NCBI GenBank assembly: GCA_002338445.1
Contig: DDII01000049.1
Location: forward strand, 4,759-18,758
Source of the DNA: Cellvibrionales bacterium UBA1854
GTDB taxonomy: Bacteria > Pseudomonadota > Gammaproteobacteria > Pseudomonadales > Porticoccaceae
Length of the DNA stretch: 14,000 nucleotides
Direction of reading: 5' to 3'
The notes under the pieces were generated by a model. That model saw only the letters and a list, made by a program, of their open reading frames with translations, made no database searches and was not told the DNA's origin. Below are positions 7,409 to 14,000 of this stretch, piece after piece (position 1 is the first letter of the stretch; every line of letters begins with the position of its first letter). Made by a program: the position numbers and the translations under genes.

Positions 7409-8179
7409 ATGGAATTTACAGTAGTCATTCCGGCTCGTTATGGCTCGTCGCGATTGCCTAATAAGGTGTTATGTGACCTATCTGGGAAAACGATGTTGCA
7501 AAGGGTGTGGGAGCAGGCCGAGAAAAGTAATGCCCGACGGATCATCATCGCTACGGATGATGAGCGCGTCGAGTCCGTGGCAAGAGAATTCGGTGGGGAA
7601 GTCCGCATGACGAAGATAGGTCACCAATCTGGTTCTGATAGAATTAATGAAATTGCGGGCCAACTATTGCTTGACGATACTGAAATTATCGTAAATGTTC
7701 AGGGTGATGAACCCTTGATACCTCCAGATATTATTAATCAGGTAGCAAATAACCTGGATATAAATCCGGTAGCTGGCGTTGCTACACTGTCCGTCCCGAT
7801 CGTCGAAATCGATGATTTCTTAAACCCAAATGTTGTTAAAGTTGTGGTTGATGACGAAAGTTTTGCATTATTTTTTAGTCGGGCTCCAATACCGTGGCCT
7901 CGGAATTTTGGATTTTCTAGTACTAAATCATTGTGTAATGGTTTAGTAGAAGGATCCCGGCATGTCGGCTTATACGCTTACCGCGTAAGCACTTTACGAC
8001 GATTTGTTAACCAACAGCAGTCTAAGCTAGAAAAAATTGAGAGATTAGAACAATTACGATTTATGGCTCATGGTGTTAAAATTCACGTTGAGAAGGCTTG
8101 CTGCGATGTGCCTCACGGCGTTGATACTAAGGAAGACCTATTAAAAATAAACGAGTCTTTTAAAAATCTATCAACTTAA
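7409..8179 (+). CDS. kdsB: CMP-Kdo synthetase KdsB
   Basis: This is 3-deoxy-manno-octulosonate cytidylyltransferase. It activates Kdo with CTP to CMP-Kdo, the donor for the first sugars added to lipid IVA; cytoplasmic. The 256 residues fit the family length (about 250). Motifs are the nucleotide-binding VIPARYGSSRLPNK (6–19), VNVQGDEPLI (95–104), FSRAPIPWPR (156–165), HVGLYAYR (185–192), LEQLRF (213–218) and GVDTKEDL (237–244). It follows lpxK after only 24 nt, so there is no room for the small Trm112/YcaR gene that separates these two genes in E. coli and Pseudomonas. The Shine-Dalgarno sequence is weak. The next gene starts 19 nt downstream, consistent with one operon. Confidence 0.95.
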   Translation: MEFTVVIPARYGSSRLPNKVLCDLSGKTMLQRVWEQAEKSNARRIIIATDDERVESVAREFGGEVRMTKIGHQSGSDRINEIAGQLLLDDTEIIVNVQGDEPLIPPDIINQVANNLDINPVAGVATLSVPIVEIDDFLNPNVVKVVVDDESFALFFSRAPIPWPRNFGFSSTKSLCNGLVEGSRHVGLYAYRVSTLRRFVNQQQSKLEKIERLEQLRFMAHGVKIHVEKACCDVPHGVDTKEDLLKINESFKNLST

Positions 8180-8198
8180 TTTACGTAATAAATGCGCT

Positions 8199-8672
8199 AT
8201 GGTTAATGTTTTGTTTGTTTGCTTGGGAAACATCTGCCGATCGCCCACAGCGGAGGGAGTATTTAGAAAGATAGTAAAAAAACACGGCATGTCTGACATG
8301 ATATCGATAGATTCTGCAGGGACCGGTAATTGGCATCTAGGTAACCCGCCAGATCAGCGGGCGATAGAGGCAGCCTCAAAGCGTTCTATTGATATAAGTC
8401 ATCTACGTGCTCGTCGTTTTAGTTCATCTGATTTCCTAAAGTTTGACTATATATTGACAATGGACAGACAAAATCTCAAGTCTCTGCGGCGTGATTGCCC
8501 TGTATCTTTTGATGGCCACTTGGGTTTGTTGCTTGACTTTCTTGGAGAAAATAATTTCTATGATGTCCCAGATCCCTATTATTCTGACGAACATGCCTTT
8601 GAAATTGTGCTGGATTTAGTGTTCGAGGCGGCTGAAAACTTGTTTAAGCACATTTTAAACCACCACATATGA
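8199..8672 (+). CDS. Low-molecular-weight protein tyrosine phosphatase
   Basis: The 157-residue product carries the full active site of the LMW-PTP family. The P-loop is VCLGNICRSPTAEG (7–20) with nucleophile C8 and phosphate-binding R14. The general-acid loop is VPDPYY (123–128) with D125. DSAGTGNWHLGNPPDQRA (38–55) supplies the substrate-pocket aromatic. Family members remove phosphate from phosphotyrosine; in bacteria they often oppose BY-kinases in exopolysaccharide control, but no such kinase or capsule gene is in this window. An arsenate reductase role is unlikely with this DPYY-type loop. The same gene sits between kdsB and murB in Pseudomonas, so the position is an inherited arrangement. 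Its TGA overlaps the murB ATG (ATGA), implying translational coupling. No clear ribosome binding site precedes ATG 8199. Confidence 0.9.
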   Translation: MVNVLFVCLGNICRSPTAEGVFRKIVKKHGMSDMISIDSAGTGNWHLGNPPDQRAIEAASKRSIDISHLRARRFSSSDFLKFDYILTMDRQNLKSLRRDCPVSFDGHLGLLLDFLGENNFYDVPDPYYSDEHAFEIVLDLVFEAAENLFKHILNHHI

Positions 8673-9706
8673 CTTTAAAAATTTCATATAACCGCAGTTT
8701 GATGCGAAATAATACACTTGCACTGCAGTCGACCGCGGAATATTTTTGTGAGGTTAAAAATACTACAGACTTAAGAGAAGCGCTCACTTTTGCGAGGTCA
8801 AAAAACCTTGCTATTACAGTCCTTGGCGCTGGCAGTAATGTAGTGTTAAAAAGTAATTTATTTGGGCTGGTAGTCATTATAAATTTTAAAGGTATTCGTC
8901 ACAGCATAGATGGAAATGATGTGGTCTTATCGGTTGCTGCTGGGGAAAATTGGTCAAGCTTAGTAAAATATGCTTTGCGGAACAATTGGTATGGCATTGA
9001 GAATCTTGTACAAATTCCAGGAAGTGTTGGAGCTGCTCCAATACAGAATATTGGTGCATATGGGGTTGAGTTATCTGATGTTTTTGTTTCTCTGGATGCC
9101 ATGGATATACGAACAGGGGAGATAAATTCATTGTCACACGAATTATGTGGATTCGGTTATCGTGATAGTATCTTTAAAAGAAAACGAAAAAAAAAGTACA
9201 TCATTTTAGAGATTAAAATCAAGCTTTCTTTAACGGCCAACGTCCAATGCGATTATCCTCTCCTCTCCGAGGCTCTCAAGATGGATTCACAAAAGTCAAC
9301 AGGACTAATTACACCACATAGAGTTGCTCGCACTATTTCAGATATCAGAAGGAGAAAGCTTCCAGATCCGTCAATAATTGCAAATGTGGGTAGTTTTTTT
9401 AAAAATCCCGTGCTTAAGTCCGACTCGGTGAGCAGATTTTTGGAGTGCTATCCTTTGGCCCCGGTATTTGAAATAAATGGAGCGGAATACAAAGTTGCTG
9501 CTGGTTGGTTAATAGAAAAATGTGGTTTGAAAGGCTTTCGCTCCGGTAATGTCGGTATGTCCTCAGAGCAGGCGTTGGTACTAGTTAATTATGGGAACGC
9601 TAGTTCGAGGGAATTGTTGCAGTTTTCGGAATCTGTCAGACAGCAGGTTTTGAGCGTTTTTGGAATCTCATTAGAGCTTGAGCCAACTGTGTATGGATCT
9701 TTTTAA
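8669..9706 (+). CDS. murB: UDP-N-acetylenolpyruvoylglucosamine reductase MurB
   Basis: MurB reduces UDP-GlcNAc-enolpyruvate to UDP-MurNAc using FAD and NADPH, the second committed step of peptidoglycan synthesis; cytoplasmic. The 345 residues are of the E. coli-like type I (342). FAD-binding motifs are LGAGSNVVL (52–60) and IPGSVGAAPIQNIGAYG (116–132). FGYRDSIFK (162–170) holds the conserved Arg165 and CDYPLL a conserved Tyr196. Catalytic Ser242 is in VGSFFKNP, and the C-terminal Glu338 in LELEP aligns without gaps to E. coli E325. The start overlaps the phosphatase stop by four bases. The end overlaps the AlkB-like gene by 14 nt from that gene's likely ATG. A lysine/arginine run at 170–176 is slightly unusual but lies in a variable loop. 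Confidence 0.94.
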   Translation: MTLKISYNRSLMRNNTLALQSTAEYFCEVKNTTDLREALTFARSKNLAITVLGAGSNVVLKSNLFGLVVIINFKGIRHSIDGNDVVLSVAAGENWSSLVKYALRNNWYGIENLVQIPGSVGAAPIQNIGAYGVELSDVFVSLDAMDIRTGEINSLSHELCGFGYRDSIFKRKRKKKYIILEIKIKLSLTANVQCDYPLLSEALKMDSQKSTGLITPHRVARTISDIRRRKLPDPSIIANVGSFFKNPVLKSDSVSRFLECYPLAPVFEINGAEYKVAAGWLIEKCGLKGFRSGNVGMSSEQALVLVNYGNASSRELLQFSESVRQQVLSVFGISLELEPTVYGSF

Positions 9707-10301
9707 AGAGCAAAAAATTCCTATGAGGCTATCTGACGGGCGATCGGGTTATCTTCGGTTTTGGCCTAATTGGATGCCGTTAAAGGAGGCCGATTTACTC
9801 CTCGCGCTAGCGATAAAGCAAACGCCTTGGCGACATGACAGCATCCGAATGATGGGTAGGAAAATCCCTATTCCAAGATTACAAAATTGGTTTGGTGCCC
9901 CTGGTACAAGCTACACCTACTCTAATATACGATTGGAGGCTTTAGAGTTTCCCCCGTGGATGGAGCGACTTAGAAGATCTATCGAAATTCAGACAAACTC
10001 TGAGTTCAACAGAGCGCTTGTGAATTATTATAGAGATGGAAACGATAGTGTAGACTGGCATGCAGATGATGAGGCCTCTTTGGGTAATGAACCTGTAATT
10101 GCCTCCTTTTCTCTTGGTGTTGAACGCAAGTTTGACCTCCGTCATAATTTGAGTGGGCAGCGAGTATCATTGAACCTTCCACACGGATCGCTCTTGTTGA
10201 TGGGTCCCGGATTGCAAAGTTTCTGGAAGCACAGAATTCCAAAAGCACGTGCCCTGAGTGACGCCAGAGTAAACTTCACTTTTAGATATATGAGGACTTA
10301 A
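9693..10301 (+). CDS. AlkB-type 2-oxoglutarate/Fe(II) dioxygenase
   Basis: The 202-residue product belongs to the AlkB superfamily, closest in look to the ALKBH2/ALKBH3-like bacterial group. It oxidatively demethylates 1-methyladenine and 3-methylcytosine in DNA or RNA. The Fe(II) ligands are H123 and D125 in VDWHADDE and H180 in FWKHRIPK. The 2-oxoglutarate-binding arginines are R192 and R198 in ARVNFTFR. NYYRDGNDSV (111–120) is the typical preceding strand, and PIPRLQNWFG a substrate-side region. I chose ATG 9693; an in-frame TTG at 9678 would add five residues. It overlaps the end of murB by 14 nt, so it is the last gene of the envelope operon and probably translationally coupled. It is not next to ada or other alkylation-response genes, and I see no Ada box. 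Activity against nucleic acids is inferred from family only. Confidence 0.88.
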   Translation: MDLFKEQKIPMRLSDGRSGYLRFWPNWMPLKEADLLLALAIKQTPWRHDSIRMMGRKIPIPRLQNWFGAPGTSYTYSNIRLEALEFPPWMERLRRSIEIQTNSEFNRALVNYYRDGNDSVDWHADDEASLGNEPVIASFSLGVERKFDLRHNLSGQRVSLNLPHGSLLLMGPGLQSFWKHRIPKARALSDARVNFTFRYMRT

Positions 10302-10311
10302 CAGCGAGCCT

Positions 10312-10341
10312 CTATTAAAGGTTTTCGATTATTTTTAATAG
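10312..10341. terminator. AT-rich hairpin between convergent alkB-like gene and pabB
   Basis: CTATTAAA (10312–10319) pairs perfectly with TTTAATAG (10334–10341). Two G·U pairs and one A–T pair can extend the stem to 11 bp around an 8-nt loop. It covers the junction of two convergent genes and overlaps the pabB stop codon. It could end either transcript, but the stem is AT-rich and no continuous T tract follows on either strand. Weak support as a terminator. Confidence 0.25.
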
Positions 10342-11700
10342 TGTAATTATTTTCGACAAGGACTCCTGGTACTCTGTTGTAGGGTCTGAATCCGCGGTAA
10401 TTCCGCCACCGCCCCAGCAATGTAAGTTCTGTCCGTCTGCGAGTACTGTTCTGATTGCAATATTGGTATCCATTGTTGCGTCAGCATTAATATAACCTAT
10501 GCTTCCGCAATATACGTTCCTCTTGATTGGCTCTAGCTCTTCGATAACTTGCATAGCCCTTTGCTTTGGAGCCCCTGTTATCGACCCTCCAGGAAAACAG
10601 TCTCTCAACAGTTTAGATGGAGAAACACCCAATTTGAGTTTGGCTGTAACTGTACTAACGAGGTGATGAACATTAGTAAAGCTTTCTAAGGCAAATAGTT
10701 TTGGCACTAAGACGCTGCCTTTCTCAGCATTTTTACTAAGATCATTTCTCAGCAAATCAACTATCATTAAATTTTCTGCTAGGTCTTTTTCGCTACTCAG
10801 AAGAAGCTGGGCGTTTTGTTGATCTTGTTTGTTATCAGAGCTGCGGCTCATGGTGCCTTTGATTGGCTTTGTCTCGGCATATCCATCTCTGACTTGTAAA
10901 AACCGCTCGGGGGATAAGCTCATAACTCCTTTTGATTTTTCCCAACTCCAGAAGGCAGCATAGGGAGATGGCATCTTTTCTCTAAGGGCGAGATAAGCGG
11001 TGAAAATGTTTCCATTGTATGGAGCCGAAAAATGTTGAGCAAGATTTACTTGATAGCAGTCTCCTGCGACTATGTACTGTTGAATTTTAGATATTTTGTC
11101 TAAATAGTCAATTTTCGGGGTTTGTGGTTGAAAGGAGTTTATTAGCGCGAATGATCCTTGGCGGTGTCGATTTGTGAACTCAAAACGCCCAAAGATGTTT
11201 AAGATTTTCTCTTTAAGAGAATCTGAACATTGTGGATGGAAGTTTAGGTATGCGGTTTTCTCTTGATGATCTACAACCAAACCCCACAAATATCTACCTA
11301 TCCGCATATCGGGGAGATCTGACTCTATTTTTGTAGAGTTGTCAATTTCGAAATAAGCACGCCCGAGGTCGTAGCCGAAATAGCCGATAATTCCCGCCAC
11401 GAACGGTGTTTTAATCTTTGTGGGCATCTTGTATTTTTTTAGTGGTTCCAAGAGATCGTTCGCGATATCAAAAGGATCACGGCTAGATGCGTAGGAGTTG
11501 TTTTCGCTAGTTATAGTAGAAAATCTGCCACACGTTTCAACAACATGATCGGGACATGCTGAAATAATATCATATCTGCCCTGCTGACTATGGGGCTGGC
11601 ACGAGTCTAACCAAATTGCATCTGGCTGGGTACTCAACAATTCAAAGAGTATCGTTGAGTTAGTATGATAGGTTACAGGTTCTGTTAGCACTAGTTCCAT
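10315..11700 (-). CDS. pabB: Aminodeoxychorismate synthase component I PabB
   Basis: PabB converts chorismate and ammonia to 4-amino-4-deoxychorismate, with the glutaminase PabA, for p-aminobenzoate and folate synthesis; cytoplasmic. The 461 residues show an N-terminal domain (about 1–190) and a chorismate-binding domain (about 195–460). Motifs are SLSPERF (261–267), KPIKGT (278–283), MIVDLLRNDL (312–321), CFPGGSITGAPK (368–379), CGSIGYI (398–404) and DTNIAIRT (411–418). Lys281 in PIKGT is the key residue: PabB has lysine here, forming a covalent intermediate, whereas anthranilate synthase TrpE has alanine. The call is therefore PabB and not TrpE. No fused PabC lyase or glutaminase domain is present. 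It lies 77 nt downstream of rsmE on the same strand; no strong ribosome binding site precedes ATG 11698–11700. Confidence 0.93.
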   Translation of the reverse strand: MELVLTEPVTYHTNSTILFELLSTQPDAIWLDSCQPHSQQGRYDIISACPDHVVETCGRFSTITSENNSYASSRDPFDIANDLLEPLKKYKMPTKIKTPFVAGIIGYFGYDLGRAYFEIDNSTKIESDLPDMRIGRYLWGLVVDHQEKTAYLNFHPQCSDSLKEKILNIFGRFEFTNRHRQGSFALINSFQPQTPKIDYLDKISKIQQYIVAGDCYQVNLAQHFSAPYNGNIFTAYLALREKMPSPYAAFWSWEKSKGVMSLSPERFLQVRDGYAETKPIKGTMSRSSDNKQDQQNAQLLLSSEKDLAENLMIVDLLRNDLSKNAEKGSVLVPKLFALESFTNVHHLVSTVTAKLKLGVSPSKLLRDCFPGGSITGAPKQRAMQVIEELEPIKRNVYCGSIGYINADATMDTNIAIRTVLADGQNLHCWGGGGITADSDPTTEYQESLSKIITLLKIIENL

Positions 11701-11777
11701 TTTTTGTTCGCATAGTGAATTGCACGAGGAATTCTAAGATAATCCTAGTACGTCTTCCTGAAAGATATTAGCCCTTA

Positions 11778-12488
11778 TTAACTTGGATAAAGTCTGGATA
11801 TCAACATTGGTATTGCAACTTCTACCTTCATTATGCGATCCCCGATGCTCACAGCCTGAAAACCGATATCTTTAAATTTGTTAACTTCGTAGGGTATGAA
11901 TCCGCCCTCTGGCCCAATCACTAACACGCTGGATTGATTGATACATATTGGGCATGATATTTCTGATCGTGGCTGCGCTAGGAACTTCTCTCGGCCATTC
12001 ATCAGATGCGGTAACACATCCTCGACAAAGGGTTTAAATCGTCTGTGCAACGTAACCTCCGGAATAACCGTATCACCAGCCTGTTCTAGTCCCAATATTA
12101 AATCTTTTTTGATATTAGGCAAACAGAGATGAGGCGTATTCCAATAGCTCTTTTCTACTCTTTTGCAATGGATTACGTGGATCTCTTTTATTCCCAATGC
12201 CGCAAGATTTTGCATAATGCGTTTTAAAAATTTTGGTCGTGGTAGAGATAATATCACAGTTGCAGGCACAGCTTTTGGCGGAGGTAAATCTGGAGAAATG
12301 GAAAGCGAAATGTAATCCATTTCAAATCGTTCAACTATTCCGATACCGAGTAAATCATTAATCACCCCTACGCGAATTTTATCTCCTACACTCACACGAA
12401 GCACTTTTTTCAAATGTTCAAATTGCCGTCCCGAAATTATCGCGCGATTAGCTTTTAATTCTTTTTTATCGATTAAGAGTGTATTCAT
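11778..12488 (-). CDS. rsmE: 16S rRNA (uracil-1498-N3)-methyltransferase RsmE
   Basis: This is a SPOUT-class methyltransferase that uses S-adenosylmethionine to methylate U1498 in the decoding region of 16S rRNA. The N-terminal PUA-like RNA-binding part is at about 1–65. The knotted catalytic domain follows: ILSLPRPKFLKRIMQNLAAL (79–98), the SAM-site motif GPEGGFIPYEV (192–202), and the knot tail IGDRIMKVEVAI (215–226), which replaces the commoner LGxRILRxETA. The sub-type with RVEKSYW (110–116) and FKPFVEDVLP (151–160) is the one I associate with Pseudomonas-like bacteria. I start at the internal ATG (12486–12488), giving 236 residues beginning MNTLLIDKKEL, as in relatives; the upstream ATG at 12515 would add nine residues and has no better ribosome binding site. 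The tail variation R-to-K and T-to-V is unusual but the fold is clear. Confidence 0.9.
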   Translation of the reverse strand: MNTLLIDKKELKANRAIISGRQFEHLKKVLRVSVGDKIRVGVINDLLGIGIVERFEMDYISLSISPDLPPPKAVPATVILSLPRPKFLKRIMQNLAALGIKEIHVIHCKRVEKSYWNTPHLCLPNIKKDLILGLEQAGDTVIPEVTLHRRFKPFVEDVLPHLMNGREKFLAQPRSEISCPICINQSSVLVIGPEGGFIPYEVNKFKDIGFQAVSIGDRIMKVEVAIPMLISRLYPS

Positions 12489-12730
12489 AAATAGTTGATT
12501 TACTTTTGAAAACAATTTTCCGTATTCTATAACTATTTCAGTGCTATGGGTTCATTAGATAGATTATTTTGGATCCGAACATATAACTTTTGCTCATTAG
12601 GAGAAATTCCACATCACGTATTTATACCTCGTCTTGATATATAAAAATTTTTAATGGGTTAGTGCTCGGTTTCGATCATTTAGTGCAACAGATTCTACAT
12701 CTAGGTAAACTCTTCCTTCTGCTTCATGTT

Positions 12731-12805
12731 GGTCCCTTAGTTTAATGGATAAAACAAGGACCTCCTAAGTCTTAGATGCAAGTTCGATTCTTGCAGGGAC
12801 CGCCA
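12731..12805 (+). tRNA. tRNA-Arg, anticodon CCT
   Basis: A full cloverleaf can be drawn. The acceptor stem is GGTCCCT with AGGGACC (12795–12801), discriminator G and an encoded CCA (12803–12805). The D-arm is GTTT with AAAC. The anticodon stem AGGAC/GTCTT (one G·U pair) carries loop CTCCTAA, so the anticodon is CCT and reads AGG. The variable loop is AGAT. The T-arm is GCAAG/CTTGC with loop TTCGATT. It stands alone between rsmE (minus) and the small ORF/oxidoreductase pair. I see no integrase gene or repeated 3' end beside it, so no sign that it serves as an attachment site here. Confidence 0.95.
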
Positions 12806-12951
12806 TTTAGTCGACGATTGTATAAGCATTATGCCGTAAAAATTTATGTTTTAGTTATTCTATGTGTGCGTACATCGGGAAAGTGAAGTGAAAAAGTTTG
12901 GTTTAAATAAATAGGTCTCTTTGGCAGTCGTCTACGCGACAAAAATAAACA

Positions 12952-13092
12952 ATGGATAAAAATGAAATTTGGGCTCTTTCGACGATTGTCATTCTATTGA
13001 CTAGATCTTACTCTGGTGTTTTGACAGCTGCAGAAGTTGCCTTCGATGAATTTTTTGAATATTTGGATTTTAAAAATATGGGACAGAAGTGA
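12952..13092 (+). CDS. Small 46-residue protein coupled to the oxidoreductase
   Basis: An ATG-initiated ORF of 46 codons encodes an acidic, largely helical peptide: a hydrophobic stretch IWALSTIVILLT (6–17), then AAEVAFDEFFEYLDFK. Its TGA (13090–13092) overlaps the ATG of the MDR oxidoreductase in the arrangement TGATG, strong circumstantial evidence for translational coupling. No obvious Shine-Dalgarno sequence precedes ATG 12952. The hydrophobic stretch is short for a membrane helix, so a small soluble partner protein is at least as likely. The product is not recognised. It may share a transcript with the upstream tRNA or have its own start in 12806–12951, where I find no convincing promoter. 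Confidence 0.55.
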   Translation: MDKNEIWALSTIVILLTRSYSGVLTAAEVAFDEFFEYLDFKNMGQK

Positions 13093-14000
13093 TGAGAGCA
13101 TTAATATGTAATAACTTTGGTTCGTTTGAAGACCTTTCACTACAAGATTTACCTGATCTACATCCTCTTCCTGATGAAGTCATTATAGAGGTAAAAGCTG
13201 CAGGGATTAACTTTCCGGATTTACTCACCATTCGAGGAGAATACCAATACAAGCCGTCTCTGCCATTTATTCCCGGAACCGAAATATCTGGTATTGTCAC
13301 GCGCGTGGGGCGCTCGATAAAATCTCGTAGAGTTGGTGATGAAGTGATTGCGGTCCACATGGGTGGTTTTGCCAGTCAGATTGCAGTACCAGAATCGGGT
13401 ACTTTCTTGAAACCTAAAAGCCTCTCATTTGAGCAGGGCGCGGGTTTTGCAACAACCTACGGGACTGGTTATTACGCGCTGAAACAACGTGGAAAGTTAC
13501 AACCTTCTGAAACAGTTTTGATCCTCGGCGCCGCGGGGGGAGTGGGCGTAGCCGCAATTCAACTTGCAAAGGCTATGGGGGCCAGAGTTATAGCGGCCGC
13601 TAGCACTGAGGATAAGCTTGATTTTGCTCGTAAAGCAGGGGCGGATCTATGTGTAAATTATATACATGAAGATCTTAAGCAAAGAGTTAAAGAACTCACA
13701 AATGGCGGTGGTGCGGATTTAGTTTATGACTCTGTGGGAGGGGAATTTTCCGAAAAAGCATTTAGAGCAACGGCATGGGATGGTCGGTTTCTTGTAATCG
13801 GATTTGCAGCCGGAGAAATAGCCAAGATTCCTCTGAATCTTGCTTTATTGAAAGGTGCTTCGCTGATTGGCGTTAATTGGGGTGGATGGATAAGCCGCGA
13901 TTCCGACGCTTCGCATCAAAACTTTAGTGAGGTAACCAATATGATTCAGAGGGGACTTTTTTCACCGCTAATAACTGAGACATATCCGCTACATGAGTAC
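13092..14000 (+). CDS. Zinc-free MDR quinone oxidoreductase-like protein (partial)
   Basis: The gene begins at ATG 13092 and is still open at the window edge, giving 303 residues. It is a medium-chain dehydrogenase/reductase of the NADPH:quinone oxidoreductase branch. It has a GroES-like N-terminal domain with GINFPDLLTIRGEY (38–51), PGTEISG (61–67) and VGDEVIA (81–87). A Rossmann domain follows with NADP-binding LGAAGGVGVAAIQLAK (145–160), VYDSVGG (211–217) and VIGFAAG (235–241). The GHE motif and cysteine lobe of zinc alcohol dehydrogenases are absent (GTE stands in the corresponding place), so it is the zinc-independent type. Relatives reduce quinones or enoyl-CoA-like substrates; the substrate here cannot be set. 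The N-terminus is coupled to the 46-residue ORF by overlapping stop and start codons, and GGGACAG lies about 8 nt upstream as a possible ribosome binding site. Confidence 0.9.
   Translation, partial: MRALICNNFGSFEDLSLQDLPDLHPLPDEVIIEVKAAGINFPDLLTIRGEYQYKPSLPFIPGTEISGIVTRVGRSIKSRRVGDEVIAVHMGGFASQIAVPESGTFLKPKSLSFEQGAGFATTYGTGYYALKQRGKLQPSETVLILGAAGGVGVAAIQLAKAMGARVIAAASTEDKLDFARKAGADLCVNYIHEDLKQRVKELTNGGGADLVYDSVGGEFSEKAFRATAWDGRFLVIGFAAGEIAKIPLNLALLKGASLIGVNWGGWISRDSDASHQNFSEVTNMIQRGLFSPLITETYPLHEY

Noticed and set aside
12546..12644. 32-codon ORF between rsmE and the tRNA
   Set aside because: No ribosome binding site, no coupling to a neighbour and no recognisable sequence; expected by chance.
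12811..12989. 11-nt direct repeat TCGACGATTGT just after the tRNA (12811–12821) and in the small ORF (12979–12989)
   Set aside because: Many 11-nt matches are expected by chance in 14 kb, and the repeat is outside the tRNA 3' end, so it does not look like an attachment site.
4630..13045. A 17-nt exact repeat, TGCAGAAGTTGCCTTCG, at 4630–4646 (msbA) and 13029–13045 (small ORF), both read in frame as AEVAF
   Set aside because: Longer than chance would usually give, but only two copies inside coding sequence of unrelated proteins, with no flanking similarity; probably coincidence.
13070..13360. 96-codon ORF on the minus strand
   Set aside because: Antisense to the clear MDR oxidoreductase coding frame; a shadow.
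1..14000. Search for CRISPR arrays, insertion sequences, phage genes, toxin–antitoxin pairs or defence systems
   Set aside because: No regularly spaced repeats, transposase or integrase motifs, or known defence domains were seen; most of the window is conserved housekeeping sequence.

Overview
The window looks like chromosomal DNA from an AT-rich gammaproteobacterium (G+C about 40%, judged by eye). The block msbA–lpxK–kdsB–low-molecular-weight phosphatase–murB is a gammaproteobacterial arrangement; the lpxK–kdsB–phosphatase–murB part recalls Pseudomonas. MsbA and RsmE also read like gammaproteobacterial proteins. LpxK, KdsB and MsbA together show a lipopolysaccharide-bearing Gram-negative cell. 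Genus cannot be set from this window.

Layout. (1) 59–2461, plus strand: a short exported protein that is essentially only a TonB C-terminal domain, then a membrane-anchored SpoIIE/PP2C-type serine phosphatase with a periplasmic sensor region. (2) 2478–4232: three small genes of little or no recognised function: a coiled-coil-like protein read leftward from a TTG start, a secreted protein with a basic proline-rich tail read rightward, and a leftward flavodoxin-family protein. (3) 4325–10301, plus strand: a compact envelope operon. It holds one or two possible small ORFs, msbA (lipid A flippase), lpxK (lipid A 4'-kinase), kdsB (CMP-Kdo synthetase), a low-molecular-weight protein tyrosine phosphatase, murB (UDP-MurNAc synthesis) and an AlkB-type dioxygenase. 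Gaps are 0–24 nt and several starts overlap the preceding stop. (4) 10315–12488, minus strand: pabB (folate pathway) and rsmE (16S rRNA U1498 methylation). (5) 12731–14000, plus strand: tRNA-Arg(CCT), then a 46-residue ORF whose stop overlaps the start of a zinc-free quinone oxidoreductase-like MDR gene that runs off the window.

Together, msbA, lpxK, kdsB and murB couple outer-membrane lipid A/Kdo supply to peptidoglycan precursor supply. The phosphatase and AlkB genes are passengers of that transcript with no obvious metabolic link to it.

I see no mobile element, CRISPR array, phage gene or clear defence system. The points most worth a second look are the small ORFs coupled to msbA and to the oxidoreductase, the orphan SpoIIE phosphatase beside a TonB-domain protein, the uncharacterised genes around the divergent 2886–3164 region, and the absence of the small Trm112/YcaR gene usually found between lpxK and kdsB.
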